A stretch of 64,000 bases of DNA from a virus, in the IMG/VR virus record IMGVR_UViG_3300029999_000001, positions 1 to 64,000 of that record; one strand, given 5' to 3'. The notes beneath the pieces are model-generated. The model saw only the letters and a list, made by a program, of their open reading frames with translations, was not told where the DNA came from and did no database searches. The position numbers and the translations under genes are program-made. Position 1 is the first letter of the stretch. Every line of letters starts with the position of its first letter. Below are positions 14,529 through 23,100 of the stretch, piece after piece.

Positions 14529-15662
14529 TTGCCGACCCTCCGGGATGCCGCCGCTGAAGCATTCGCTGCCGGCTGGGTCCTGTCGTTCGCCCCCCTCGCC
14601 AGCGACTACAAGCCCCGCGCCCTCGCCGCCATCGAACTCGCCTGCGAACGGCCCGACGACCCGGCCATCCTCGAAGCCACCCTCCAGCTAGGGCACCTCG
14701 AAGGCATCTGGAAGACGGTCTACGACCGCCGCGACCGCCTCGTGGCCACCCACCTGAAGCGGATCACCGCCGCATGGAACGCGATCGTCTCCGGCCTGGA
14801 CATCGGCCAGCTCGTCACCCGGTTCCGTTCCGCCGCCTACCTCACCGATGATGCGGCCGAATCGGAACTGGACGCGCTCACCGCGCACCTCGCCGAAGGC
14901 CGCCCGATCGGCGCCTGGCAGCCCCGCCATATCCCCGGTGCCGTCATGGCCGCGATCAGTGAGGACCTCACCAAGAACCTCACGATCACGGAGTCGGTGA
15001 ACCCGCACCGCCAGTTCTGGCGGGACACCGCCATCACGGCCGCCCTGGCCTGGCTGCGGCAGGTGTACACCGCAGACGGCTATAACGAGCTGGTCACCGC
15101 GGTTGAGGACGCGATCCGGGCCGGGATGGCTGAAGGGGAAGCCGGGGCCCTCGCTCTCGCCGCCAGCAAGCAGGGCAAGACGGGGTTTGACATCGCCGCC
15201 GCGTTCAAGGCCGCTTACGCGAAGGCCGGGAAAGGCTTCCGCATCCCCAGCCAGGCCCAGGATGTGGTGACCCGGATCATCGACGGGGCAGGCGGGGACG
15301 CAGGCCGGAAACTCGCCTCCCTCGCCGGAAACGGCGCGAGCAAGGCGGACATGGCGGATGCCGCCAGCGATGTCGTGAGCGGCCCGGATGTGCCGTCCGT
15401 GACTACCTGGACGGACTGGGGAATCTGGGCAGCGATGGGGGCGGGGGCACTAGACCTCTACGCATCCGCTGACGCCCAGACCGTCCAATGGATAACCGCC
15501 GGGGATGCGAACGTCTGCGAAAGCTGCCAGGACAACGAGGACAACAGCCCGTACCCGGTCGGCGAGGTGCCCTCGTATCCCGATCACCCTCGCTGCCGCT
15601 GTTATCTCGACTCGGACGATCCCGGGCTGTCGGCTCAGCTCATGGCCTATTACTTCGGGTGA
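14529..15662 (+). CDS. MuF-like head morphogenesis / minor head protein
   Basis: TTG start with GGAGG 6 bases upstream. The N-terminus is helical and residues about 325-360 carry CESCQDNED ... YPVGEVPSYPDHPRCRC, the cysteine/histidine C-terminal signature of Mu gpF/SPP1 gp7-type proteins. These are injected or minor head proteins that act at the portal during head assembly. 377 aa is within range. Confidence 0.82.
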   Translation: MPTLRDAAAEAFAAGWVLSFAPLASDYKPRALAAIELACERPDDPAILEATLQLGHLEGIWKTVYDRRDRLVATHLKRITAAWNAIVSGLDIGQLVTRFRSAAYLTDDAAESELDALTAHLAEGRPIGAWQPRHIPGAVMAAISEDLTKNLTITESVNPHRQFWRDTAITAALAWLRQVYTADGYNELVTAVEDAIRAGMAEGEAGALALAASKQGKTGFDIAAAFKAAYAKAGKGFRIPSQAQDVVTRIIDGAGGDAGRKLASLAGNGASKADMADAASDVVSGPDVPSVTTWTDWGIWAAMGAGALDLYASADAQTVQWITAGDANVCESCQDNEDNSPYPVGEVPSYPDHPRCRCYLDSDDPGLSAQLMAYYFG

Positions 15663-15937
15663 GGCTGACTGCGGGGCCTGCCTCCGCCAGCACCTTGGCC
15701 GGGCAGCGACTTCCGCCACTCCCGGATCTCTTCGAGGCGCCCGGGGAGCCAGCCGGGAATGGCGCGCTCGTCTTCCTCGCCGTCCCCGATCCACGCATCC
15801 GGCTGGGGGAACGGTGTGGGTGAGTTGCGGTAGCGGTTGCGCCACGTCGCGACTTGATGGCGGCTGACGCCGAGTCTGCGGCCGATGGCGGCTTGCCCGA
15901 GGTAGCGGGCTGGCTCGCTCAGCACCGGTTGCACCAT
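15650..15937 (-). CDS. HTH DNA-binding protein, 95 aa
   Basis: Minus strand, overlapping the MuF gene end by 13 bases. The segment AAIGRRLGVSRHQVATWRNR is a clear helix-turn-helix, followed by a tryptophan- and proline-rich part and a basic tail. Last gene of a three-gene minus-strand cassette. Likely a regulator. Confidence 0.65.
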   Translation of the reverse strand: MVQPVLSEPARYLGQAAIGRRLGVSRHQVATWRNRYRNSPTPFPQPDAWIGDGEEDERAIPGWLPGRLEEIREWRKSLPGQGAGGGRPRSQPHPK

Positions 15938-16263
15938 GAGTCGCGCGTGTCGTTGTGCTCGCCGCGCTCGTGGGCCTGAAGCCGCTCAAGATCGCGCTGG
16001 GCGTGGCCCGCAGCCACATACGCGCGGCAGCTGCGAAGGTTCCCGCCCATGCTCACCATGATGCGGCTGGCCTTGTGGATGATCAGCCAAGGCGTACCGG
16101 ACGAGTCTTCGCGGTCGAACGCCCACACGCCGTCCGCCGTCTCGGCACCCCAGCACTCGGCCTTCTCGGTGACCGCTGTTCCGCGGCGGATGAACCGCTT
16201 GTGCATCCGGGTCTTGATGATCGGGGCGAGCGGAGTGCTGGTCTTGGTAGCCATGGTGGTCAC
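15919..16263 (-). CDS. hypothetical protein, 114 aa
   Basis: GTG overlapping the upstream stop; ATG 16254 is an alternative. Basic N-terminus (KTRMHKRFIRRG), then a beta-like segment and CNRC at the C-terminus. No family recognised; middle gene of the cassette. Confidence 0.55.
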   Translation of the reverse strand: MTTMATKTSTPLAPIIKTRMHKRFIRRGTAVTEKAECWGAETADGVWAFDREDSSGTPWLIIHKASRIMVSMGGNLRSCRAYVAAGHAQRDLERLQAHERGEHNDTRDSWCNRC

Positions 16264-16514
16264 CGTCCTGCGATGAGGCCGGGGATGCCGGGGCCGGCGA
16301 GGTGAGTGAAGGTGGTCAGGGCGTCGTCGCCGTCCTCGGTGCTGACGGCCCAGGTGTTGGGGCCGGTGGTGTCGACGCCGGCGGGGCGGCTGGTGCGGGG
16401 GGCGGGCTGCGGCTTGGCGGCCTGCATGGCGCGGAACTTGGCGCGGGCGGCCTGCTCGGCGTCGCTGATCTGGCCGTTCACCAGGTTCGTGATCCAGGCC
16501 TCGTAGCTCTCCAC
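16260..16514 (-). CDS. hypothetical protein, 84 aa
   Basis: Upstream AAGGAGGCGGC gives a strong ribosome-binding site. N-terminal helix (YEAWITNLVNGQISDAEQAA), proline-rich centre, and a beta-like end. First gene after the 16549-16595 regulatory region. Confidence 0.6.
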   Translation of the reverse strand: MESYEAWITNLVNGQISDAEQAARAKFRAMQAAKPQPAPRTSRPAGVDTTGPNTWAVSTEDGDDALTTFTHLAGPGIPGLIAGR

Positions 16515-16548
16515 TGCCGCCTCCTTACCTCGTTTGCTTATGTCTCAA

Positions 16549-16595
16549 GGTTAACGCCGGGCACGAAACCTTGTCAACACTTGTCATGAGGTTTC
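16549..16595 (-). promoter_or_regulatory. promoter/operator of the 16514-15650 cassette
   Basis: The minus strand has TTGACA at 16572-16577 with TAACCT 18 bases downstream. The -35 lies in a direct repeat CTTGTCA (16570-16576 and 16580-16586) nested in inverted arms GAAACCT/AGGTTTC (16565-16571, 16589-16595). The arrangement suggests a regulated promoter; the HTH protein of the cassette is a candidate regulator. Confidence 0.6.
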
Positions 16596-16643
16596 CCGTG
16601 TCCTTCCTTTCCTGACCGCTGACCGACGAAAGGGAGGCTGATT

Positions 16644-17072
16644 GTGGGCCAGGTCGCTGACCGCGCAACCCTCATCTGGAGCCTCACCAACTCCGGTATC
16701 GGCACGACCATCACCACCAGCGGGAACAGCGGTGGCTACTCGTCCGCCACCCCGAACGCCCGCACAGCCGTGGATCTCCGCTACGGGTGGGCCGATGACG
16801 TAGAGATCATGGTCTACGTGGCCGGCAAGACCTCCACGCCGACGCTGATGGTCGGTCTCGGTGTCTACGACGACCAGGGGAACCTGTACCAGCCGACCGC
16901 GCTTCAGCTCACACCGATACTCACGAGCGTTCCGATCGGGTCACTGCTCGCGGCCGGCCGGCACGCCGGGACGGCTGGCACCTACATCTCGCTCCCGGAA
17001 TGGGGGCAGATCTACTGGACCTGCTCCGGCGGGACCTGTACTGGCGTCGAGATCGCGCTGTACGGACGGTGA
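16644..17072 (+). CDS. hypothetical beta-rich protein, 142 aa (putative virion protein)
   Basis: GTG with AAGGGAGG upstream. Serine/threonine/glycine-rich with alternating hydrophobics (VEIMVYVAGKTSTPTLMVGL), the composition of phage head-decoration or fibre proteins. Location between MuF and protease genes fits a head role. No specific family. Confidence 0.55.
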   Translation: MGQVADRATLIWSLTNSGIGTTITTSGNSGGYSSATPNARTAVDLRYGWADDVEIMVYVAGKTSTPTLMVGLGVYDDQGNLYQPTALQLTPILTSVPIGSLLAAGRHAGTAGTYISLPEWGQIYWTCSGGTCTGVEIALYGR

Positions 17073-17076
17073 CGGG

Positions 17077-17616
17077 CTACGCTGCCGCGTGGTCCAGGCG
17101 GCAGCGGTCACCGTCACGCTTGGAGTTGTTGCGCGGCTGGCAGAGCGTCTGGTAGCCCTCGGGGAATCCGCTCCTGATCAGCCAGTTGTACATGCCTGAG
17201 CCGCCCTTGGTGCCGAGTTCCCGGCGGTGGGCCTCTCCGCCGCCATTGACGTGATCGATTGCGGGGGCATCGGCGGTACCGCAGCAGGCACAGGACCAGC
17301 CGTAATGATCGAACACGGCCGCCCGGTTCTTTTGATTCCGCTCCCGGTCTACCTCGCGACAGCGCTCAAGGTTCTCATCCCGCCACTGACGGCTGGCCTC
17401 GCGCTGGCGCTCAGGGTTCTCCTGCCGCCATCGGCGGGTGGCCTCGTTCGTGCGTGCCCGGTTCGCCTGCCTGTGGTGGCGAGAAGCCTCGGTGTGACAA
17501 GCGCGGCACCAGCTGTCGATCCCGTCGCGGTTCCTGGCCGCCCGCGGAAACTGATCTAGCGGCTTAGTCTCGCCGCATTTGGTGCAGGTCTTCTGCTGGG
17601 CCATAGGCTCAGTCAT
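17077..17616 (-). CDS. HNH endonuclease (recombination endonuclease VII-like)
   Basis: Begins with a zinc-type CTKCGETKPLDQFP ... CRACH module, then arginine/glutamate-rich repeats, then the HNH core CACCG ... IDHVNGGG ... LCQPRNNSK. Family members cut DNA during packaging or act as homing nucleases. The usual second cysteine of the last zinc pair is arginine (CQPR where CxxC is expected), so the structural zinc site may be damaged. Minus-strand insertion between two plus-strand head genes; ATG follows AGGGGAT. Confidence 0.85.
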   Translation of the reverse strand: MTEPMAQQKTCTKCGETKPLDQFPRAARNRDGIDSWCRACHTEASRHHRQANRARTNEATRRWRQENPERQREASRQWRDENLERCREVDRERNQKNRAAVFDHYGWSCACCGTADAPAIDHVNGGGEAHRRELGTKGGSGMYNWLIRSGFPEGYQTLCQPRNNSKRDGDRCRLDHAAA

Positions 17617-17649
17617 TAGGTCATCCCCTGGTTGCTCAGGTGGTGGCTA

Positions 17650-17691
17650 GGCCCGCCCGGTGTTTCCGCACTAGGCGGGCCGTTTGCTTTT
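17650..17691 (+). terminator. rho-independent terminator
   Basis: Perfect 8-bp stem GGCCCGCC/GGCGGGCC with a 16-base loop, followed by GTTTGCTTTT. It sits upstream of the small beta-protein genes and insulates them. Confidence 0.7.
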
Positions 17692-17750
17692 GATCTTACC
17701 AAACGTGCAGGTCAGTATGCTGACCGACACCATTGAGAGGCTGCGCGACT

Positions 17751-18062
17751 ATGAGCTACAGCGTCTTCCTCACGGGCCCCCTGAGTCAGGGCGCCTCCGT
17801 ACCGGGATCTCCTTGGAGTAACGGCAACACCTTTGTAAACACCACCTGGACCTTTGAGTGGAGCGACCCCACTGACTCTTCGGCAACGGCCATTCTGTAT
17901 GGATCTACCGACGGCGGGTCGACTTGGTTTGTGCTCGGCTCTGTCGTTAGCGGTTCGCCGAGTCCGCAGTTCTTCACTGGCAAGCCGATCAATCAGGTCA
18001 AGGTGATGGTTCTAGCGGCGGCGTCCGGCAACACCCTCACATCGCAGATCGCCGGCCTGTAG
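17751..18062 (+). CDS. small beta-sandwich protein, 103 aa
   Basis: ATG at 17751. Alternating serine/threonine and aromatic residues (TTWTFEWSDPTDSSATAILY, GSTDGGSTWF) resemble a fibronectin- or Ig-like fold. Possible head decoration protein; related in style but not clearly homologous to the next two genes. Confidence 0.6.
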   Translation: MSYSVFLTGPLSQGASVPGSPWSNGNTFVNTTWTFEWSDPTDSSATAILYGSTDGGSTWFVLGSVVSGSPSPQFFTGKPINQVKVMVLAAASGNTLTSQIAGL

Positions 18063-18136
18063 TCACAGGATCAGCCTGTACGGCCGCTGAGGGCCGCCTC
18101 TTCCGCATCTACCAAGCCCGAAAGGGGCGCTTTGCA

Positions 18137-18469
18137 GTGGCTAAGGATTGGATCATCACGCCGTATGACGACAACGGATACTGCTCCGTCGCCCGGCTGA
18201 CGAACACACTCACCTACACCGGCGGCGTTGTCAGCGCCAGCGCTGGACGCCTGCTCAAGGTCACCGTCACCACCGCGTTCGTGGGTGCCAGCGGCGTCCT
18301 CACCTTCTACGACAACGCGGGTGCCGCATCCGGCACTCCGCTGCTGGCCATCCCCGTCGCCCAGGGCGTCTCCGGCGCGGTCTTCACCATCGATCTGCCT
18401 GTCGTGAACGGCATCTTCGCCGGCAACGCGAGCCTCACGGCCGGCGGCGTCACCGTCGGCTACGCCTGA
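18137..18469 (+). CDS. putative head decoration/fibre protein A, 110 aa
   Basis: GTG after AAAGGGGCG. The MAKDWIITPYDDNGY start, LLKVTVTT, VLTFYDNAG, LPVVNGI and VTVGYA end align with the following gene, so the two are tandem paralogues. The fold is predicted all-beta. Position before the protease-capsid genes suggests a virion surface role. Confidence 0.65.
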   Translation: MAKDWIITPYDDNGYCSVARLTNTLTYTGGVVSASAGRLLKVTVTTAFVGASGVLTFYDNAGAASGTPLLAIPVAQGVSGAVFTIDLPVVNGIFAGNASLTAGGVTVGYA

Positions 18470-18535
18470 TCGTCCCTGGCCGCTGAGGCCACATCAGACC
18501 GGACCCGCGACAAGCCCGAGAGGGGCACTTCCGTC

Positions 18536-18850
18536 ATGGCCAAGAACCAGCTTGCCACCGAGTACGACGACGCTGGATTCCCCGCGTCAGCCACGTTCAC
18601 CTACCCGATCTCGGCCGCAGGCACTTTCACGGTCAAGGCCGGCCCCGGGCGGCTTGTGAAGGTGTCCGTCACCGCAAGCAGCACGGGTGCGGTCACCATC
18701 TACGACAACGCCTCTGCGGGTTCCGGCACGATCCTCTGGTCTGGCACGAGCCCCGTCGTCGGCGTGTACGACGTGAACCTGCCCGCCGTCAACGGGATCA
18801 CCGTTGTGGCCGCCGCATCGCCGTCCACGGTGACTCTCGGCTACGCCTGA
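18536..18850 (+). CDS. putative head decoration/fibre protein B, 104 aa
   Basis: ATG after GAGAGGGGC. Paralogue of the preceding gene (LVKVSVTA, VTIYDNAS, LPAVNGI, VTLGYA). The leader regions of both genes also match (GCCGCTGAGG..., AAGCCCGARAGGGGC), so the whole gene with its leader was duplicated. Confidence 0.65.
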   Translation: MAKNQLATEYDDAGFPASATFTYPISAAGTFTVKAGPGRLVKVSVTASSTGAVTIYDNASAGSGTILWSGTSPVVGVYDVNLPAVNGITVVAAASPSTVTLGYA

Positions 18851-18853
18851 GCC

Positions 18854-19093
18854 ATGGCCGCATCCCGTGGCCTGCAGCGGCAGGCGCAAGCCAACGCTGA
18901 GGCTGAGCGGCGCACAGAGTTCGTTGCCCGGCTGCTGCTGGCCATGGAAGACCCGGAAGTCGCTCAGGCTGTCGCGGACGCCCTCCGCGTCGTACAGGCC
19001 CGGAAAGCGCGCCGTACTGGCTCGTCCGTCACGTCCGCGGGGGCCGCGAGGGACCTGAAAGCACAGCGGCTCGCGGCACGAGGGAGGCGCTGA
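18854..19093 (+). CDS. hypothetical basic helical protein, 79 aa
   Basis: ATG 4 bases after the previous stop; the stop overlaps the next ATG. Alanine/arginine-rich and helical, with a basic C-terminus. Role unknown. Confidence 0.55.
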   Translation: MAASRGLQRQAQANAEAERRTEFVARLLLAMEDPEVAQAVADALRVVQARKARRTGSSVTSAGAARDLKAQRLAARGRR

Positions 19094-19572
19094 TGGACGG
19101 CGAACGCACGATGACACAGACCGCGCCGTTCCCCAGTGCGCTGGCCTACCTGGTGAAGTGCTTCCGGTACCGGCCCGGATGGAAATTTCACCTGGCCGAC
19201 ATGGACCGCGGGCAGGGCAGCGCGGGCCTGACGCTCGACATCATCACTCTCGGGTACGACAGCTACCACCCGGATCGTGGCGAGAACTACCGGGTCCACC
19301 ACTACATGATCGTGCCGGCCGCCTCCTACGGCTACGAGTCGTGGCAACGGTGGCTGTTCGATCAGTGCCTTGAGGTTGAGCGGCACGAGGCGATGGAGTT
19401 CTTCGCCGTCAGCGACAGCCCTGGCAGTGAGCATTTCGTGCGGCCGTTCGCGCCGAACCATGGCCACGGTGAGAACCCGTACGTCGTTCATGACCTGACT
19501 ACCGGCGAGGCCAGGCGCACGTCGTTCCGGAATGTGGTCGACGATGACGGCACCGGGCGCAGCAAGTCATGA
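19093..19572 (+). CDS. conserved phage-type hypothetical protein, 159 aa
   Basis: ATG overlap start. The pattern LAYLVKCFRYRPGWKFHL ... VHHYMIVPAASYG ... RWLFDQCLEVERHEAMEFF matches an uncharacterised type of actinophage protein. Soluble. No function established. Confidence 0.65.
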   Translation: MDGERTMTQTAPFPSALAYLVKCFRYRPGWKFHLADMDRGQGSAGLTLDIITLGYDSYHPDRGENYRVHHYMIVPAASYGYESWQRWLFDQCLEVERHEAMEFFAVSDSPGSEHFVRPFAPNHGHGENPYVVHDLTTGEARRTSFRNVVDDDGTGRSKS

Positions 19573-19584
19573 TCGGCAGGTCTG

Positions 19585-21522
19585 ATGGCTAAGACGATCG
19601 CGACCGTCTCCGGTGTCGCTCTCGCACCCGGCGTGTCCAGGAACGGCCGGCTCTACACCCGCGAGGCCATCGCCAAAGCGATCGTGCGGGCACAGGGCCG
19701 TCTCGCCGATGGCGAAACAGTCGACTTGACCTATCGCGATGAGCCGATGACTCAGCTGACCCATCACGCGGCCGAGGATGACAGTTCGCGGATCGTCGGG
19801 CGGATCACCTCCCTGAGCCTCGGTGAAGACGGGAAGGCCCACTATTCGGCCGCCATTGCGGACACGCCGCACGGGCACACCATCGCGAACTTGCTGGACA
19901 CCAGCGACGGCCAGCCGCCGTTCCTCAAGGGTGTCTCGATCCGCGGTGCATGGCTAGGCAAGGTCCGCCGCATAAAGGGCCCGGACGGCTCAGCCGTAGA
20001 AACCGCCGATGACCTGGAACTCGATGGCCTGGACTACACCCGCAAGCCGGGTGTCCCTGGCGCGGGCGTTGAGACCTTCGCCTGGGCCAGGGACGGAGCC
20101 AATGAGACCACCGAGCGCGTGCTCATCACTGAAAGCGCGGAGGCGTGCGTGACAACCCTCACCGAAGAGACCGCGCCGGTAAGCGAGGTCATGCCCGCAG
20201 ACGTGCGGGAGGCGACGCGGGAACTGCTGCCGCTGGAGCGCCCGCACCTGCTCGCCAACGGCCTGTGCGAGACCTGCACGGAGATCGGCGAGGCCGCCAC
20301 GGTCGCCCTGTCGAAACGCAGCGCCGGACTGCAGGGCAAGAGCGGCACCACCTACGCGGACCCCGGCTACCAGCCGGACAAGAAGCAGCGGTATGAGCTG
20401 GACACCAAAGCTCACGTCAGGGCCGCCTGGTCGTTCATCAGCCAGGCGAGCAACGCCAAGCTGTACACCCCCGCGCAGCTCAAGCGGATCAAGGGCCGGA
20501 TCAAGGCCGCAGCCGGGAAGTTCGGCATCACGATCGCGACGGAAGGCTGGACGATCGACCCGGCTCTCCAGCTCACTGAGGCCGTGACCGAGTTCTACGG
20601 CGGTGACCCGGAAACCGCGGGCTCCTACACCCTCACCGCCTCCAACGGGCCGACCACGGTCACCGTGTGCTCCTACGGCCTTGACCCCGCCGACCTCGCC
20701 GTGATCCTGCAGAAGGCCTGCGATGGTGCCGGAAGCGCGCTGGCGTCCCTGGACCCGGACATGGACGGCGACATTGACGTGCCCGGTGCGGACGCTGAGG
20801 ACACCGACGGTGACATGAACGGTGACGGGATCGATGACCTCGCCACCCGGCTCGCCGCCGCATTCAAGGGCGAGTCCGGCGAGGATCCGAAGACGGTTCT
20901 CGCCGAGGCCTTCGCCAATCCCCCCGCGGCCGAGGCCGCACCCGCTGAACCCCCGGCGCCGGACGCCGGACCGCACACAGAAACGGAGGATCCCGCCATG
21001 GGCGAGACCACCACGCAGGAGGCGGTCGTGCAGGCCCCGGCCGCCGCACCCGCTGTCAGTGTCCCCGAGGATCTGGTCGCCAGGTACCAGAAGAAGCTGG
21101 CGAAGAAGGAAGCGAAGAAGCGGCTCGCCGCGGCCAAGCCGGCCGAGTCCGCCCCGGCCGCACCCGTCGCCGAGACCACCACCGAGACCGCCGATGAGCG
21201 GATCGCCCGCCTCGTTGAGGAGAAGGTCACCGCGAAGCTCGCGGAGACGGCCGTCACCGAGACCGAGGACCAGCGCATCGAGCGGCTCGTCAGCGAACGG
21301 CTCGTGGCGGAGAAGCAGGGCGCTGTCGCTGGCGGTGGCGGCCCGGGACGCAAGGGCCTGGTCACCGAGCACACGGCTGCCCGCACGGGCGGTGAGATCC
21401 CCGAGGGCTACCCGATGAAAGACGGCGTGATGAAGCCGATGGAGCAGTGGACCGAGGATGAGCGCCGCGTCGCCGGCGCGGTCCTGCAGCAGCACGTCCT
21501 CGGCGACCGCGCCGTCTACTGA
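19585..21522 (+). CDS. capsid maturation protease fused to scaffold
   Basis: Residues 1-170 resemble prohead protease domains (GVALAPGVSRNGRLYTREAI, then LKGVSIRGAW). Residues about 250-315 hold a DUF6582-type segment (GYQPDKKQRYELDTKAHVRA ... IKGRIKAAAGKFGI). From about 430 the protein is alanine/proline/glutamate-rich with helices (VARYQKKLAKKEAKKRLA) as in scaffolding proteins. The protease would cleave scaffold inside the prohead before the capsid expands. An internal start at 20998 probably yields free scaffold. Confidence 0.8.
   Translation: MAKTIATVSGVALAPGVSRNGRLYTREAIAKAIVRAQGRLADGETVDLTYRDEPMTQLTHHAAEDDSSRIVGRITSLSLGEDGKAHYSAAIADTPHGHTIANLLDTSDGQPPFLKGVSIRGAWLGKVRRIKGPDGSAVETADDLELDGLDYTRKPGVPGAGVETFAWARDGANETTERVLITESAEACVTTLTEETAPVSEVMPADVREATRELLPLERPHLLANGLCETCTEIGEAATVALSKRSAGLQGKSGTTYADPGYQPDKKQRYELDTKAHVRAAWSFISQASNAKLYTPAQLKRIKGRIKAAAGKFGITIATEGWTIDPALQLTEAVTEFYGGDPETAGSYTLTASNGPTTVTVCSYGLDPADLAVILQKACDGAGSALASLDPDMDGDIDVPGADAEDTDGDMNGDGIDDLATRLAAAFKGESGEDPKTVLAEAFANPPAAEAAPAEPPAPDAGPHTETEDPAMGETTTQEAVVQAPAAAPAVSVPEDLVARYQKKLAKKEAKKRLAAAKPAESAPAAPVAETTTETADERIARLVEEKVTAKLAETAVTETEDQRIERLVSERLVAEKQGAVAGGGGPGRKGLVTEHTAARTGGEIPEGYPMKDGVMKPMEQWTEDERRVAGAVLQQHVLGDRAVY
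20998..21522 (+). CDS. internal-start scaffold product, 174 aa
   Basis: In-frame ATG (codon 472 of the fused gene) preceded by GGAGG at 20985-20989, an ideal 8-base spacing. The product would start MGETTTQEAVV and comprise only the helical scaffold part. Nested protease/scaffold genes of this kind are known in lambda (C/Nu3). Inferred from the site, not proven. Confidence 0.55.
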   Translation: MGETTTQEAVVQAPAAAPAVSVPEDLVARYQKKLAKKEAKKRLAAAKPAESAPAAPVAETTTETADERIARLVEEKVTAKLAETAVTETEDQRIERLVSERLVAEKQGAVAGGGGPGRKGLVTEHTAARTGGEIPEGYPMKDGVMKPMEQWTEDERRVAGAVLQQHVLGDRAVY

Positions 21523-21626
21523 CGGCCCCGGCCCGGTGACGGGCCGCCCCTAGCTGTACTGACCGCCAGCCTTCCGGGCTGGTGCCGCTGGTGACGGCGG
21601 ACGGCAGAAATGGTCGGTCGACCCCT

Positions 21627-21655
21627 GGCCCCGTGCCTGACGCGCGGGGCCTTTC
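21627..21655 (+). terminator. terminator-like hairpin before the capsid gene
   Basis: Stem GGCCCCG/CGGGGCC with an 11-base loop and a short CTTTC tail. It is followed by CATGCCCAG, a string also seen after other terminators here. It may set the capsid/protease ratio. Confidence 0.55.
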
Positions 21656-21696
21656 GCATGCCCAGACCACATTTCCCCAGCCCGGAAGGCACAGCC

Positions 21697-23079
21697 ATGC
21701 CTAGTGAACTGAGGGAGGCGCTGACCGCCGCTGGCGCGTCCGCCCTCATCCCCAAGATCATCGACCCGCAGCTCCTGGAGTACATGCGGCGCTTCTCACC
21801 CATGGTGCGGGCGATCCCCATGACCAAATGGGACGCGGACGTCTATTACTTCAACCAGCGCACCACCCTCGCGACCGGCGGGTTCGTGTCCGACGGCGGC
21901 GCAGTCCCCGTCTCCACCAGCACGTACGTGCAGAACAACTTCCAGATGAAGCACCTGCAGGTCGTCGGCGCGGTCACCGGCTACGCGCAGCAGGTCACCC
22001 GGCAGGTCATCGACGACCTGAGGCAGACTGAAATCGAGGGGGCCATTCAGGGTCTCCTGTGGGACATCGAAACCGGCATCGACTGGGGCAACTCCGCGTC
22101 CACGATCAACGGCGCCCGCCCCCAGTTCGACGGCTTGGACACCCTGGTGTCCACCTTCTCCGGGGCGACGCAGAACGCGCAGGACAAGGGCGGCAACACG
22201 CTCACCACGGCCATGTTCGATGAGGTCATCGACATGGTGCAGCAGAACGTGGCCATGCCGATCCTCGGCTCCAACTGGATGTTCGTCGCATCGTCCACCG
22301 CGCAGAGCAAGATCTCGCAGTTGCTGCAGAACCAGCAGCGGTTCAACGACAAGGTGGAGGTCGCGCCGGGTCTCATGGTCGACTCGTACCGCAACATCCC
22401 GATCGTGCTGACGTCGTTCCTGTCGCCGCGGTCCTACCAGATGGGCACCGTGACCCCCGGCACCTCCAGCGCCGGGACGTGGGGCGGCTCGTACACGCTG
22501 AACGCCACCTACCGGTACGTCATCAGCCCGGTCATCGCCCGCCAGGGTGAGATCCTGCCGGCCGTTGAGGTTTCGCAGGCGGTCACGACCGGCAACGCGC
22601 TGACTCTGACGTTCTCGACGCCGAGCGGCTCGGACGGCGGCCAGCCGATCTCCTACAAGGTCTACCGGACCGCAGCCGGCGGCGCGGCAGGCTCGGAGAC
22701 GTTCCTCGGCTACGTCGATGGCACGGTCGGTCTCGCGGCTGACATGGTGACCCCGATCCTGACGACCGGGATCGCGGACACCGGCACAGCCCTGGTTCCC
22801 TACAACGGGTCCACGGTGCCCGGCACCCTGCCGACGGCGTACTACGGCACCAACACCGGCCTGTATCCGCTCGCGGCGGGCCTGGAGAACATCTACCTGA
22901 TCTCCAGGGACCGGAACTTCGTGATCCGCCCGTACGTGCGTGAGTGCACTCCGCTCGATGTCTACCCGACCACGAGCAGCCCGGATACACTTCCTTTCGC
23001 TCTAGTCGATGACACCTGCCTGGCTGTCCGGGGCCCGAAGTACCTTGGCAGGCTGGCCCGGGTCGCGACTAGCGTCTGA
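21697..23079 (+). CDS. HK97-fold major capsid protein with inserted beta domain
   Basis: 460 aa. The N-terminal arm, the MTKWDADVYYFNQRTTLATG segment and the helix around TRQVIDDLRQTEIEGAIQGL fit actinophage HK97-type capsid proteins. Residues about 262-375 form a threonine/glycine-rich, Ig/FN3-like stretch (YTLNATYRYVISPV ... PISYKVYRTAAGG), probably an inserted surface domain. ATG at 21697 follows GGAAGG; an upstream in-frame ATG lies next to the hairpin. A strong hairpin follows the gene. Confidence 0.88.
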   Translation: MPSELREALTAAGASALIPKIIDPQLLEYMRRFSPMVRAIPMTKWDADVYYFNQRTTLATGGFVSDGGAVPVSTSTYVQNNFQMKHLQVVGAVTGYAQQVTRQVIDDLRQTEIEGAIQGLLWDIETGIDWGNSASTINGARPQFDGLDTLVSTFSGATQNAQDKGGNTLTTAMFDEVIDMVQQNVAMPILGSNWMFVASSTAQSKISQLLQNQQRFNDKVEVAPGLMVDSYRNIPIVLTSFLSPRSYQMGTVTPGTSSAGTWGGSYTLNATYRYVISPVIARQGEILPAVEVSQAVTTGNALTLTFSTPSGSDGGQPISYKVYRTAAGGAAGSETFLGYVDGTVGLAADMVTPILTTGIADTGTALVPYNGSTVPGTLPTAYYGTNTGLYPLAAGLENIYLISRDRNFVIRPYVRECTPLDVYPTTSSPDTLPFALVDDTCLAVRGPKYLGRLARVATSV

Positions 23080-23100
23080 CCTGCGGTTTTAGCGGTTCCG

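Noticed and set aside
19990-21495. 501-codon open frame on the minus strand
   Set aside because: It mirrors the protease-scaffold gene; leucine/glycine/arginine-rich low-complexity composition typical of antisense shadows in high-GC DNA.
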